Below, piece by piece: positions 48,431 to 58,784 of a DNA stretch of 64,000 nt. A program made the position numbers and the translations under genes. The stretch spans positions 53,649,924 through 53,713,923 of the forward strand of contig NC_068570.1 of assembly GCF_025698545.1 (NCBI RefSeq). Direction: 5' to 3'. Numbering within the stretch: position 1 is the first letter of the stretch; each line of letters starts with the position of its first letter. The stretch is from Gossypium raimondii. Its lineage: Eukaryota; Streptophyta; Magnoliopsida; Malvales; Malvaceae. The notes under the pieces are model-generated. The model did not search any database and was not told the DNA's origin. It saw only the letters and a list, made by a program, of their open reading frames with translations.

Positions 48431-50389
48431 TGTCGAAACCAACTTTTATTTTTGGAAAAAAAACAAAAATTAGTTGTCGATGAAAATTTGGAGTCGCCAC
48501 CAATCTTTTTATTAAGGTGTGATTGGGTCACCTAAAAACGACTTTGGTCTACGAATTTTAGAAAAACGGGTCCGAGAGTCGGTTACGTATGAGGAAGGAT
48601 TGGCACCCTCATAACGCCCAAAAATTGGTACCTAGTTAATTAATTAATGTCTTAATGTCGAAAATTTGAAAATATATAATCCTTAGCAAAAACTTAAAAA
48701 CGTTACGTATTAAGACCATTATCATTCCAGAGAAAGAAAATGTCACACCCAATGCGTTAGGGCACGGCATTCTAATTTCCTCAAAAATGAATTAGGCCAG
48801 AATACTCGTGTAATAAAAATTTAAAAGAATATTCATTTGTTTAAGATTTAAGAAATCGCGGCCCAATACGTTAGGGCACAATTCCTCAAAATCCCAAACT
48901 TGAAATATTTCCTTTATTATTTTTTTTTCAAAAATCTTTGTCTCGAGAAATCAATACGTCACATCCAATACGTTAGGATACAACATATTTAACTCCCCAA
49001 CAACAAGCTTTTTATTTTATATATTTTTTATTAATGAGCAACCCGATCGTTGGATTTAACGAAGAAAATTGGAACCCAATACGTTAGGGCTCAATTTCCT
49101 TGAAAATCCTAAATACGAGTGTTATCTCAATTTTGAAAATTTTAAAATCGAAAAAAAAAGATGTGATGCTACATTAAATATAAAATGTAATAATAAATAC
49201 AACAATGGCATAGAAATAAACGAAATTAATGTACATAAACAACGACATGTAAAATATCAAATGAATATAAATGAAAACATAAATCAATAAGCAAATGAAG
49301 GAAATAAACAAAAAATATATATATAAAGAGAAAAAGGTACAAAATATATATACATTTGAAATTATGAAGAATAAAAGACATAAAGATAATTTACTCATAA
49401 AATTTTGGGTTATAAAACTTATATATATATAAAATACATAATGCATTTATGAAAACAAGGAAAATATAAATATATACATATAAAAAATATTCATGCATTT
49501 ACAAAAATTGAAATATATAAGTTATAAAACGTGGAAAATATTTATAGTAAGCTTTGAATGGAGTATAAATATATGTGTATATATTACAAAATGTATAAAC
49601 ATATAAAATCATAGAATATGGGCAAACGTATGAATATTATGAAATATAAATGTGTATATATATATGTATAAAAACTATGAAAATAAAATGATAATAAAGT
49701 ATGTATATAATATGTATATATATTAAAACGTTTAAAATATATATGTATATATATTAACATGCATATGCTATATATATGTAGGTATAATAATAATATATAA
49801 TATAATAATAAAATGATAATAACAAAATTAATAAAATAGACTAAAAACCTAAAATGAAAGATTAAGGATTAAATTGAAAATCAACATAATTTAAAAAAAA
49901 TGAAGGGCCCAATTAAAAGGCGCGAATAACTCATAGGGCTCGAATGGGAAAATATCTCCATCATTTGAAATGCGTCACTTTATTAGGGCTAAATAAAATA
50001 AATAAATAAAATTCACAGTGGTATCACCTTCTCCCTTTTTTAAAATCGTAAATAAGTAAAAAATAATCGAAAAAGAAAAAAAAAAGAAAACAGTAAGCCA
50101 CCTTTAAAAAACTGCCAATCGTTCTCCCTTTTTTATTGATTCCTTTTTTTTTTTGGTGTGAAGGGAGAGGCCTCTATTTATAGATGAGCCTCCCCAAATC
50201 CAACAGTACAGATCAATTACATCAACGGCTAAGATTAAAGGGTATCTACAAATTAAATCTTTAAGATTACAAAATCATATCTTCTAAGATTGCATATATC
50301 ATATCTAAGATTGCATATCATATCTAAGATTGTATATCCTCGAAAATTATGTTTCCATATGTGAGCCCGGGCTAAAATTGGGTATTACA
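48431..50389 (-). repeat. 3' LTR of the Tat/Ogre-like element
   Basis: 1959 bp. The plus strand starts TGTCGAAACC and ends GGTATTACA, so the minus strand begins TGTAATACC. The minus-strand promoter has a TATA box (CTATAAATAG, about 50173-50183). The first ~590 bases match 56730-57321. Contains long AT and ATAT-rich tracts (49310-49800). Confidence 0.85.
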
Positions 50390-50402
50390 GCTGCCCCTCT
50401 TT
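50390..50402 (-). other. Polypurine tract
   Basis: The minus strand reads AAAGAGGGGCAGC directly before the 3' LTR start TGTAATACC. This is where plus-strand DNA synthesis would be primed. It confirms orientation and the LTR edge. Confidence 0.75.
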
Positions 50403-50499
50403 GCTCGTTGTCGTGTAACAGGAACAGAGCAAAGACTTTAGAAATGGCCAATTTTTGCCCGGTCACGCTGGATCTTGTTGCTCTTCTTCTTCAAGCAGC

Positions 50500-51545
50500 T
50501 ACATCCATCCTACTGCATCTTCAGAGGTATAGGAATTCGTGCTTCAATCTACTCCACTGCAACTTCAGAGAGATAAGACTTATAGCTTTAATCTGCTCCA
50601 CTGCAACTTCAAGAGGATAAGACTTGCTGGCTTAAATCTGCTTCCCACTATCTTGGGAAGATAAGATTTGCTGTCTTCGATCTACTCCACTATTGCTTAG
50701 GGAGAAAAGATCTACAATCTTCAGCCTACTCCGCTGCTGCTCAGGGAGACAAGGCTTGGTGGCTTAAATATGCTTTCCACTATCTTGGAAAGATAAGATT
50801 TGCCGTCTTTGATCCGCTCCACTCATCGCTTAGGAGATAAGATCTACAATCTTCACCTACTCCACGCTGCCGCGTCAGGAGACAAGGCTTGGTGGCTTAA
50901 ATCGCTTCCCACTATCTTGGAAAGATAAGATTTGTCGTCTTTGATCCGCTCCACTATCGCTTAGGGAGATAAGATCTACAATCTTCACCTACTCATCGCT
51001 GCTCGTGGAGACAAGGCTTGGTGGCTTAAATATGCTTTCCACTATCTTGGAAAGATAAGATTTACCGCCTTTGATCCGCTCCACTCATCGCTTAGGAGAT
51101 AAGATCTACAATCTTCACCTACTCATTCGCTCAGGAGACAAGGCTTGGTAGCTTAAATCTGCTTCCCACTATCTTAGAAAGATAAGATTTGCCGTCTTCG
51201 ATCTTCTCCACTATTGCTTAGGGAGATAAGATCTACAATTTTCAACCTACTCCACTGCTACTCAGGGAGACAAGGCTTGGTGGCTTAAATCTGCTTCCCA
51301 CTATCTTAGAAAGATAAGATTTGCCGTCTTCAATCTTCTCCACTACTGCTTAGGGAGATAAGATCTATAATCTTCAACCTACTCCGCTGCTGCTCAGGGA
51401 GACAAGGCTTGGTGGCTTAAATCTGCTTCTCACTATCTTGGAAAGATAAGATTTGTCGTCCTCGATCTACTTCACTACTGCTTAGGGAGATAAGATCTAC
51501 GATCCTCAACCTACTCCGCTGTTGCTCAGGGAGACAAGGCTTAGT
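50500..51545. repeat. Higher-order tandem array: ~131-bp units of three ~44-bp monomers
   Basis: The segment GACAAGGCTTGGTGGCTTAA recurs at about 50748, 50881, 51012, 51139, 51269 and 51400, a period of 127-134 bases. Each period holds three related ~44-base monomers of the form 'CTCCACT..TGCTTAGGGAGATAAG'. The first ~200 bases are less ordered monomers. It lies in the 3' untranslated part of the Tat/Ogre-like element, next to the 3' LTR. Confidence 0.88.
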
Positions 51546-52692
51546 GTTTCACCGGTTTGTTCTATGGGGAACATGACCTGTATAATTCATTTTATGAACC
51601 TAATTATGCCTAGTGATTAGGATGTCATTATCAGAATGAGTCAAATGCTCCTAATTAAGTATGTATGAATGATGTTTGCATGAATGCAGAATGTCATTTT
51701 TTTCATTTTTTTTATATAACGATCTTTCTTTATCGCTTAAGTTAACATTGCTCGACATTTATTAAGGTTTTATCACTGACGCGCTATAACGCCCTCGCTC
51801 AGCTGACGTCTTTATTTAGTCAGATTGCCCCCACTGTAAACCTCAAAGTTCAATCCACTAGGACGCAAAATTTATACCATCATTCTTCCACTGTAACCCG
51901 AGGGTGGATATATATAGCTTTTTCTCAATCCACTCCTATCACAATTCAAGGATACAGGATCTAAATCTTTCTGGTCTCTTACACCATTCCCAGGGTGTCG
52001 TACCAAAGGCTCATGCGCAAATGAAAGCTCTCTTCCCCGAGGTAGCCTCTATTGCTTTAAGCTTTGTCATCAACACGACATCTTATCATTTGGTTCAACC
52101 AATGTTTTTGACAACAAAATACAAATAGAAAGTCCTAGTTTAGACTCTTCTTTTTCAGATTTCCAACCTTTAAACCTGGTGCGTTCTAAATAATAGTCAT
52201 GTTTCAGGCTCCTGTTTTATTTAGAAACTTATAGAGTAATATGAAAAACTTCCCTTGTGAAAGTTTTATTAGTCCATTAATCATTATTCCAATGCAACAT
52301 GCTTGCGAAAAAGGTCATAACAATGGATAAGAATAAAGTTAGTTCTAAGCATAGCTCGAAAGGAATAAATTATCAAAAATAGTAAAGAACGATAAATAAA
52401 TTGATTGGGAATGTGTATCTTGGAAAAGAATGAAGTATTCCAAGAACAACAAATTCAAAATAAATGGTGTGGAGACGAGGTGCCCCAGATATCACAGCTT
52501 GAACTTCTCTGTACAAACTTCCTGAAGACCATTTTGAGTTTGACATGTATTTAGGAGATCTACATTACTCTGTCAATGCCCCAAGATGTCGCGTACCCTT
52601 TCTTGTTGACTAAGGCATAGCAAGATCACAACATGCCCCATTCTAATCAACATTTGAGCTGGTCTAATTACCTCATGCCCATTCTGATCAAT

Positions 52693-52848
52693 ATTTGAGC
52701 CGCCCTTTTCGGGTTTTCAACTCAAATCCCCTTTTGTCTAAGGCGCCCTTTGTGGGTTTTCACCTTAGCCTCTCCATTTTACTTTTTCATTTTTTCATTT
52801 CGTAATTTTTTTTCGACTCAAAGTGCCCTTTGCGGGTTTCTTACCTTG
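52693..52848 (-). repeat. Three related stem-loops in the element's 3' UTR
   Basis: At 52693-52727, 52738-52768 and 52819-52848. On the sense (minus) strand each has an outer stem of 6-7 pairs (ATTTGAG/CTCAAAT, CTAAGG/CCTTAG, CAAGGT/ACTTTG), a 5' GAAA-containing bulge, and an inner CCC/GGG stem closing a 5-base loop (GAAAA, ACAAA, GCAAA). Outer stems differ in sequence yet all pair; the third uses a G-U pair only on the sense strand. Confidence 0.7.
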
Positions 52849-52899
52849 GTCATCTCTTTCCTTAAGCGGAGTATTTTTCTGACTGAATTTGAGTTTACA

Positions 52900-53890
52900 G
52901 GACTTTGCAGGTTTATCATCTATCTCGCTCAAAATCAAAGCTCATTTGAAAAACAAACCTTCTCTACAACATAAGGTTCTTTCTAATCCGTTTCCCTTCA
53001 AAATATATTTTTGTAGAGGGAGGATCTTTAACATTAGGTCACCCTCGTGGAATTCTCTGGGCTGAACCTTTTGTTAGCTCGCATTATCTTCTTCTGGCGT
53101 ATTTGACCATGATGGATAACTTTGAATATTCCTCTTCAATCAGAATTGGATCCAAAAACTTAGAGAGAAAGAATCTTGTCTTCAATAGGCAAAAACCGCG
53201 ATAGGCCCAAGAGAAAGGAAAAGGCCCGACAGAGACAAGCCCTTGTCATCCCTTTCGATCAGAATCAATGTCATTCCAGATAATGTTTTATAAAAATCTT
53301 CCACTTTTATTTTGTATGCGAAAGATCTTCTTCAGTATCAGGTTTCTCTCGTAGAGCCTTTTGGGACGAAATTTAACTATGACGAAAAAACTGTAGATCT
53401 TCCTTTTCAATACGAAGAAATGGCAACTTTACTTTAACGGGCAAAACTATGATGAGCCAAAAAAGAAAGCATTGCCCCAACAAAAAATTCTAACTGCATT
53501 GTTCGTGTTGTTTATCTTGAACATACTGTAAATTTTTGATGTCGTACTGTTGTTTAGATTACAATGACAATGCTTAACCTGGGCATATCCTAGTATGGCT
53601 ATGTGAGGACATCTTTGAACTCTTGAGGTAACTCAACAAGGTCTTGTTTTGTTTCTCCGGTTATGTACATTCCTTTAAGGTCACAATCTCTATTGTTTCC
53701 TCAGGAAGTAAAATTTCCTTCATACTCTACATCCTCAACAAGTCCGGAGATAGGCTACAATCTATGTCATTTTCAAAGTCATGAGATCTCCCTAAACACA
53801 TGCATCGCTCAAAAAGAAAATCCTGAGTCTGTCACAGCGTCACTCACGTCATTAATATATGGGGACCTATAGCAAGTACCAACGAATATA
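52900..53890 (-). pseudogene. Pol relic of the Tat/Ogre-like element with large internal deletion
   Basis: About 53870-53580 reads like the region before reverse transcriptase: RCMCLGRSHDFENDIDCSLSP, then IEIVTLKE, then a decayed form of the family's 'SYQDMPGLS' motif. Reading then jumps to the end of integrase (about 53480-52900): VLPVKVKLPFLRIEKEDL, VQPREFHEGDLMLKILPLQK, ALILSEIDDKPAKSCKL. RT, RNase H and the integrase catalytic core are absent, a loss I estimate at around 3 kb. Many stops and frameshifts. Identification rests on remembered Tat-type pol sequences. Confidence 0.7.
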
Positions 53891-54169
53891 CAAAAGAATG
53901 TATAAATTTATGAATAATTATTTGTACAATATAATTATGAATGAAAGAATGATGTGGAAGAGAATCCAAAAGAATGAAAGAATAATTACTCGTAAAGAAT
54001 GAAACAATATTGGCTCAAAAATAAATGCAAAGATGTTATTTTATTAGAATAATGATGTTCAGACATGAGCCTATTTCACAAAGGAATTCCTATCATTTTG
54101 AGGCTAAAAACAACAAGAATGTTCTGAACATTACTCTAAATAAGCACTAAAGACTACAGAGATTTCTTC

Positions 54170-55200
54170 CGCAATTCAATTACTTAGAACACCTCCAAGT
54201 TGATAAGGGCGAATATCCAACAATGACCCTTTTCAGTTGTCTTCATGCACGACATTAATGTGAACGCTTCCTAACCCTTCTTCATATATTGCATTCACCC
54301 CATCATCGATGTGATTGGGTAGCAGATTTTCTGCACTAGATGAACCATCAATTTTGACAACGCCTATATTGATGAGTCTTTCAACTAGCTTTTTGAAGGC
54401 AATGCAATTCTCTACTGAGTACCCCGTAATTCCCGCATGATAATCACATTGCGTGTTTGTATCATACCATTTAAGGGTTTTGAGTAGAAAGGTGCAACAA
54501 CGTGCGCATCGAATAGGCTTTGATACAGCTCCTTATACGCCATCGGAATTGGTGTGAAATGGAGCTTCTCAGTACCTGGTTTCCCACCAGATTCGTGCTT
54601 TAAAGGGCTCTGATGTCTGGTGGTTTCTGTCTTTGGCCGGCCCACAGTGATTGGTTTTGAGTGGCCCTTGTTATATCTGCCTGCATTATCCTATTTATTT
54701 CCCTTTTTCCTTGGGGCCTTTGTAGTATCTAGGTACTCCACCTTCGACTGTTGCATTTCTACTGGTTTAACAAGAGTAACCGGAAAATTGGATCCTAGGC
54801 CTGTCGAGTAATTCACTGGTGTTGATGTACCAATCTGATAATGTTGGGATCTGATAGCTAAGAATGCCCCTTGTGGACGCCCATCTGGCTGGACCTGGAC
54901 ATTTATCGGAGTACCACTTGGAGAATAAGCAAGATCCTCATTATCAACCCCAAGGTGGACCACCGGTTTTTTTCATTTCTTCTAACTCTCCAGCTAGCAA
55001 TCGGTCAAACTGGCTCATCATGATTCTCTGTAATTCTAGCATTTGATCTCTCATTTCCTACTGAAATTTGGTCAATTTCTCCTGCATCTGTATTTGCATT
55101 CGCTCTAATTTTTCCAACTTTTGTTCCATTTCTCTGATCTTTGCTTGGGTACTATAACGGTGTTTAGCAGGTTGGTTGGTTTCCAAATTAACTGAAGAAT
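54170..55200 (-). pseudogene. Gag relic of the Tat/Ogre-like element
   Basis: The minus strand starts with a coiled-coil-like segment (KIREMEQKLEKLERMQMQMQ, then MRDQMLELQRIMMSQFDRLL), then GVDNEDLAYSPSGTPINVQV. The typical Tat gag block follows: KLHFTPIPMAYKELYQSLFD and APFYSKPLNGM. Further along (about 54415-54190) are CIAFKKLVERLINIG-like and NLLPNHIDDGVNAI-like stretches in shifted frames. Stops at several points. Would have formed the particle core. Confidence 0.8.
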
Positions 55201-55869
55201 GATTTTAATCGATTAGGCTCTTTTAGTGGATTTTAATGCGTATGATGTCATGTAACGCGAATGCATGCAATGAATGCATAAAGAAATGTTGATTCTGATT
55301 CAATTCCATTTAGAAAACTTTATTAGAAAACAAATCTCTTTACATAAAATGAATATTTATACGGCCTTGCCCTCATAGGCGGAGATATTCAATCCTCTTC
55401 TTCATTCGAGCGTTAAGATAAATCTCACGAACTATTCAAAAAACGTCTTTTCTATCTCTTTTTTGCTCGATTCGGGTCGTAACACGTTGCTCACTCATCC
55501 TCGTGATGCTCGTTGGCTTCTCTTTAAGAAGGTTTAGCAGCTCTCGAATAATCTTTGTCATCTTGAATCCTTGGGCAACGGAGCCATAGTCGTGTAGCCC
55601 TCCATTAAATTATCATCCTTCTCTTATCACGTGTTCTTAGACCATATTCGGACAACCATATTGTCATCCACTTTATCAAGAAACCTATTTTCTTATGACA
55701 AGCTCTCTATTTAGCAACCGGACGTGAATCAACACCTCTTTTTTAAGATGCAAATGCAATGCAATCATATTAAAAACAACATAAAAGACAAGTTAGTACA
55801 AAGTAAAAGCAAAGGAATAAAGTACATACTCGGGAAACCACTAGGGTTTGGTGTAATTATTCCTAATGT

Positions 55870-56600
55870 GGGCAACTAGGGTTCACTATATGTAGTTTGG
55901 CTCTAAGGTAAGGGTACCTGAACTAGCAGATTCCTCGATCCTCACCCATTATAGGCTCATACGGACCAAGTTCAGTTCAGGGGAATACATTTTCCTATGG
56001 CTGCACGGAGATGAAAATCTCATGAAGACATAGGTACGGATGTATCCCGAAAGCAATCCGCTATCCTGCACGGAGGTGAAGACCTCACGAAGGAAATAGC
56101 TTCTCACTCCCACTTAAAAGGATATAATCGAATGGTCATGTAATGAAATATGCAGAAACATCAAAATCCAAACCAATAAAGTAATTACAAACCAAAGTAA
56201 TTATAATCGTAACAAAAATGGACAAAATACAACAAAATGATCGTAAATTTAAACCAAGTTTTCGAGTGACCTCTAGGCATTCGGTGTGATTCTACCTAGG
56301 GTAGGCTCCTAAGGCTCATTATATGCGGTTCGGTTCTAAAGTAAGGGTACCTGAACTAGCAGATTCCTCGATCTTCACCCATTATAGGCTCATATAGATC
56401 AAGTTCGGTTCAGGGGAACACATTTTCCCTATAACTATACGGAGATGATAATCTCACGAAGGCATAGGTACCGATGTATTCCGAAAGCGATCCACTATCC
56501 TATACGGAGGTGAAAACCTCACGAAGGAATAGTTTCTCACTCCCACTTAGAAGGGTAAAATCATTCAACTCATGTAATGAATAATACAAAGATCAATTAA
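55870..56600 (-). repeat. Tandem duplication (~433 bp) in the element's leader
   Basis: Two direct copies, about 55870-56165 and 56280-56590. They share for example AAGGGTACCTGAACTAGCAG and TCTCACTCCCACTTA, offset by 433 bases. They lie between the primer site and gag, in the untranslated leader on the minus strand. Each copy carries two hairpins. Confidence 0.85.
55994..56533 (-). repeat. Four two-tier hairpins in the element's leader
   Basis: A 55994-56034, B 56060-56100, C 56428-56468, D 56494-56533. Inner stems: A and C GAGAT/ATCTC, B and D GAGGT/ACCTC, each with a 4-base loop. Outer stems: A CCTATG/CATAGG, B GCTAT/ATAGC, C CCTATA/CATAGG (G-U pair on the sense strand only), D ACTAT/ATAGT. 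Changes between copies are paired. Confidence 0.75.
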
Positions 56601-56708
56601 GCAAGAAAATGAATGAATGCACAATGATCTCATGATTTTTTTAAAAAATTTATTTTCTCGACAATAAGACAGAAATTAATCAACTTTGTGGCTCGACTCT
56701 CGTATGTG

Positions 56709-56726
56709 TCCCCAGTGGAGTCACCA
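56709..56726 (-). other. Primer binding site of the Tat/Ogre-like element
   Basis: The minus strand reads TGGTGACTCCACTGGGGA, close to the TGGCGACTCCACTGGGGA form typical of Tat/Ogre-type elements. It lies three bases inside the LTR edge. Confidence 0.8.
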
Positions 56727-56729
56727 AGC

Positions 56730-57321
56730 TGTTGAAACCAACTTTTATTTTTCGAAAAAAAAGAAAAATTAGTTGTCGATGAAAATTTGGAGTCGCTACC
56801 AATCTTTTATTAAGGTGTGATTAGTCACCTAAAAACGACTTTGGTCTACGAATTTTAGAAAAACGGGTCCGGGAGTCGATTACGTATGAGGAAGGATTAG
56901 CACCCTCATAACGCCCAAAAATTGGTACCTAGTTAATTAATTAATGTCTTAATGTCGAAAATTTGAAAATATATAATCCTTAGCAAAAACTTAAAAACGT
57001 TACGTATTAAGACCCTTATCATTCCAGAGAAAGAAAATGTCACACCCAATGCGTTAGGGCACGACATTCTAATTTCCTCAAAAATGAATTAGGCCAGAAT
57101 ACTCGTGTAATAAAAATTTAAAAGAATATTCATTTGTTTAAGATTTAAGAAATCGCGGCCCAATACGTTAGGGCACAATTCCTCAAAATCTCAAACTTGA
57201 AATATTTCCTTTATTTTTTTTTTCAAAAATCTTTGTCTCGAGAAATCAATACGTCACATCCAATACGTTAGGATACAACATATTTAACTCCCCAACAACA
57301 AGCTTTTTATTTTATATATTT
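56730..57321 (-). repeat. Truncated 5' LTR of the Tat/Ogre-like element
   Basis: The plus strand starts TGTTGAAACC and matches 48431-49022 with few differences, then diverges abruptly after TTTTATATATT. Only ~592 of ~1959 bases remain. The missing part would include the promoter. Confidence 0.85.
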
Positions 57322-58267
57322 AAAATATTTAAAAGTGTTTATGGACAAGGTTTGAGTTTTAAATTTTTCACCTCGAGTTGACCTGACTCGACTCATTTTG
57401 TAATTTTAAAATATTATTTTTTTAAATAATATTAATATTAATATTAATATATTTTATTATTAAATTTAAATAAAAAGTAAATCTTATTAATATAAAACAA
57501 TGAAATGGTTAATTGATAAAAAATTTATGTCATTAATATAAATGTCCAAAATAATAAATTTAATAGGTGGGTGATTAAGTCAAAACCTCTCAAATAATAG
57601 AATGATTAATTGTGTACTTTATTAATAACATAATAAAAATAAAAATAATAAAACAATTTATTATAGTGAATTTAAAAATATCGATAATCAAATTAAAATC
57701 AAATTTTTTAACAAACATAAATTTGGTGATGGTATTATGAATTTTCAAAGTTTAATAATTAAATAAAACTTCTCAAAAAAACAAAGTTATGAAAATTATT
57801 ATTTTTATTTAAATTTTAAAATTATAATAGAACAGGTTAAATGTGTGTGGTACATTGAAGGGAATGCTATTGCTATGTATCATCTAATATGTGTTGTGGT
57901 ACTATCACTTATTTAATAGTTAGATGACCAATTTTTTTATGTCAGTAATGTTAGTGTCAAAATGTCGACAATCTTTTGGCCCAATGACAGGTATCATGTA
58001 GTAGGCATGAGAATATGAGTTCAGTACCATGAAATCTCATTCTCCTTCCCTAATTATCAAAAAGGAAATGTTAGTACCAAAATTGATACTTTGAATAGTT
58101 GGATAACCGAGTTTAAGCCTTTTGAATGGTTGAATGATTATCTATGTAATTTATCAATAACCTTCATTAAACTTTACAACTAAAAATGTAATTATAAAAT
58201 AGCTATATATGATAAATAGTAGTAATTTTAATATTATATAACAAATTTGTAGGAAAAAATTAACATC
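57322..58267. other. AT-rich spacer, no gene
   Basis: No coding, RNA or bounded repeat recognised. Confidence 0.45.
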
Positions 58268-58784
58268 AAATTTTGCTATTAGGCTATGTACTTTGCATAA
58301 GCCGTGGATATAGTACATGTGCTTTAATTTGATCAATTTTAGTTCCTATATTTTTAAATTTTAAAATTTAATCTTGACCAAACAAGAGCAATTAAATATG
58401 TTTGGTTAAATTCTACTATTAATCATGTATTATGCGTAAAGTTAGAGATATAGTCCATATTCTCCAACTAGATCATTAATTTTAGTTGCTATAGTTTTAC
58501 GATTTGAAATTTTAGTCTTAATATAAATGACAGTCATTAAATTTATTAACTAGGCTCCTTGTGAGTAATATGGGAAGATGACAAGTTGATATGACATTAC
58601 ACATACGATAATATGTTTGACGTATCAAATTTTGAAAATAATAGAATTTAATGAATTTAACAGTAGCCATTTGATCAAAACTAAAATTTTAAAATTCTAA
58701 AAGAGCAGGGATTGAAAATAACTAAAGTAAATATAGGTACAAATCCACAATTTATTCAAAGTATAGGGTCTAATAGCACAGTTT
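58268..58784. mobile_element. Foldback/MITE-like element, ~517 bp
   Basis: The left arm (58268 to about 58390) and right arm (about 58660-58784) are inverted copies, for example TGCTATTAGGCTATGTACTTT against AAAGTATAGGGTCTAATAGCA. A further direct copy of the left-arm motif lies near 58420-58530. No coding capacity. Ends diverged; no target duplication confirmed. Confidence 0.6.

Larger units (their letters stand above)
48431..57321 (-). mobile_element. Tat/Ogre-like gypsy retrotransposon, internally deleted, 5' LTR truncated
   Basis: Minus-strand order: 5' LTR (57321-56730, outer part lost), primer site (56726-56709), structured and duplicated leader (about 56700-55210), gag (about 55200-54170), pol start (about 53890-53580), integrase end (about 53500-52900), hairpin-rich 3' UTR (52850-52630), non-coding stretch, tandem array (51545-50500), polypurine tract (50402-50390), 3' LTR (50389-48431). 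Reverse transcriptase, RNase H and most integrase are missing, so it cannot move itself. The two LTRs are nearly identical over ~590 bases, suggesting fairly recent insertion. The 5' LTR stops matching at about 57321 and no target duplication can be read. Confidence 0.87.

Noticed and set aside
50330..50620. 96-codon plus-strand frame spanning the LTR edge
   Set aside because: Crosses the LTR/polypurine boundary and the tandem array; cannot be a gene of the element, which reads on the minus strand.
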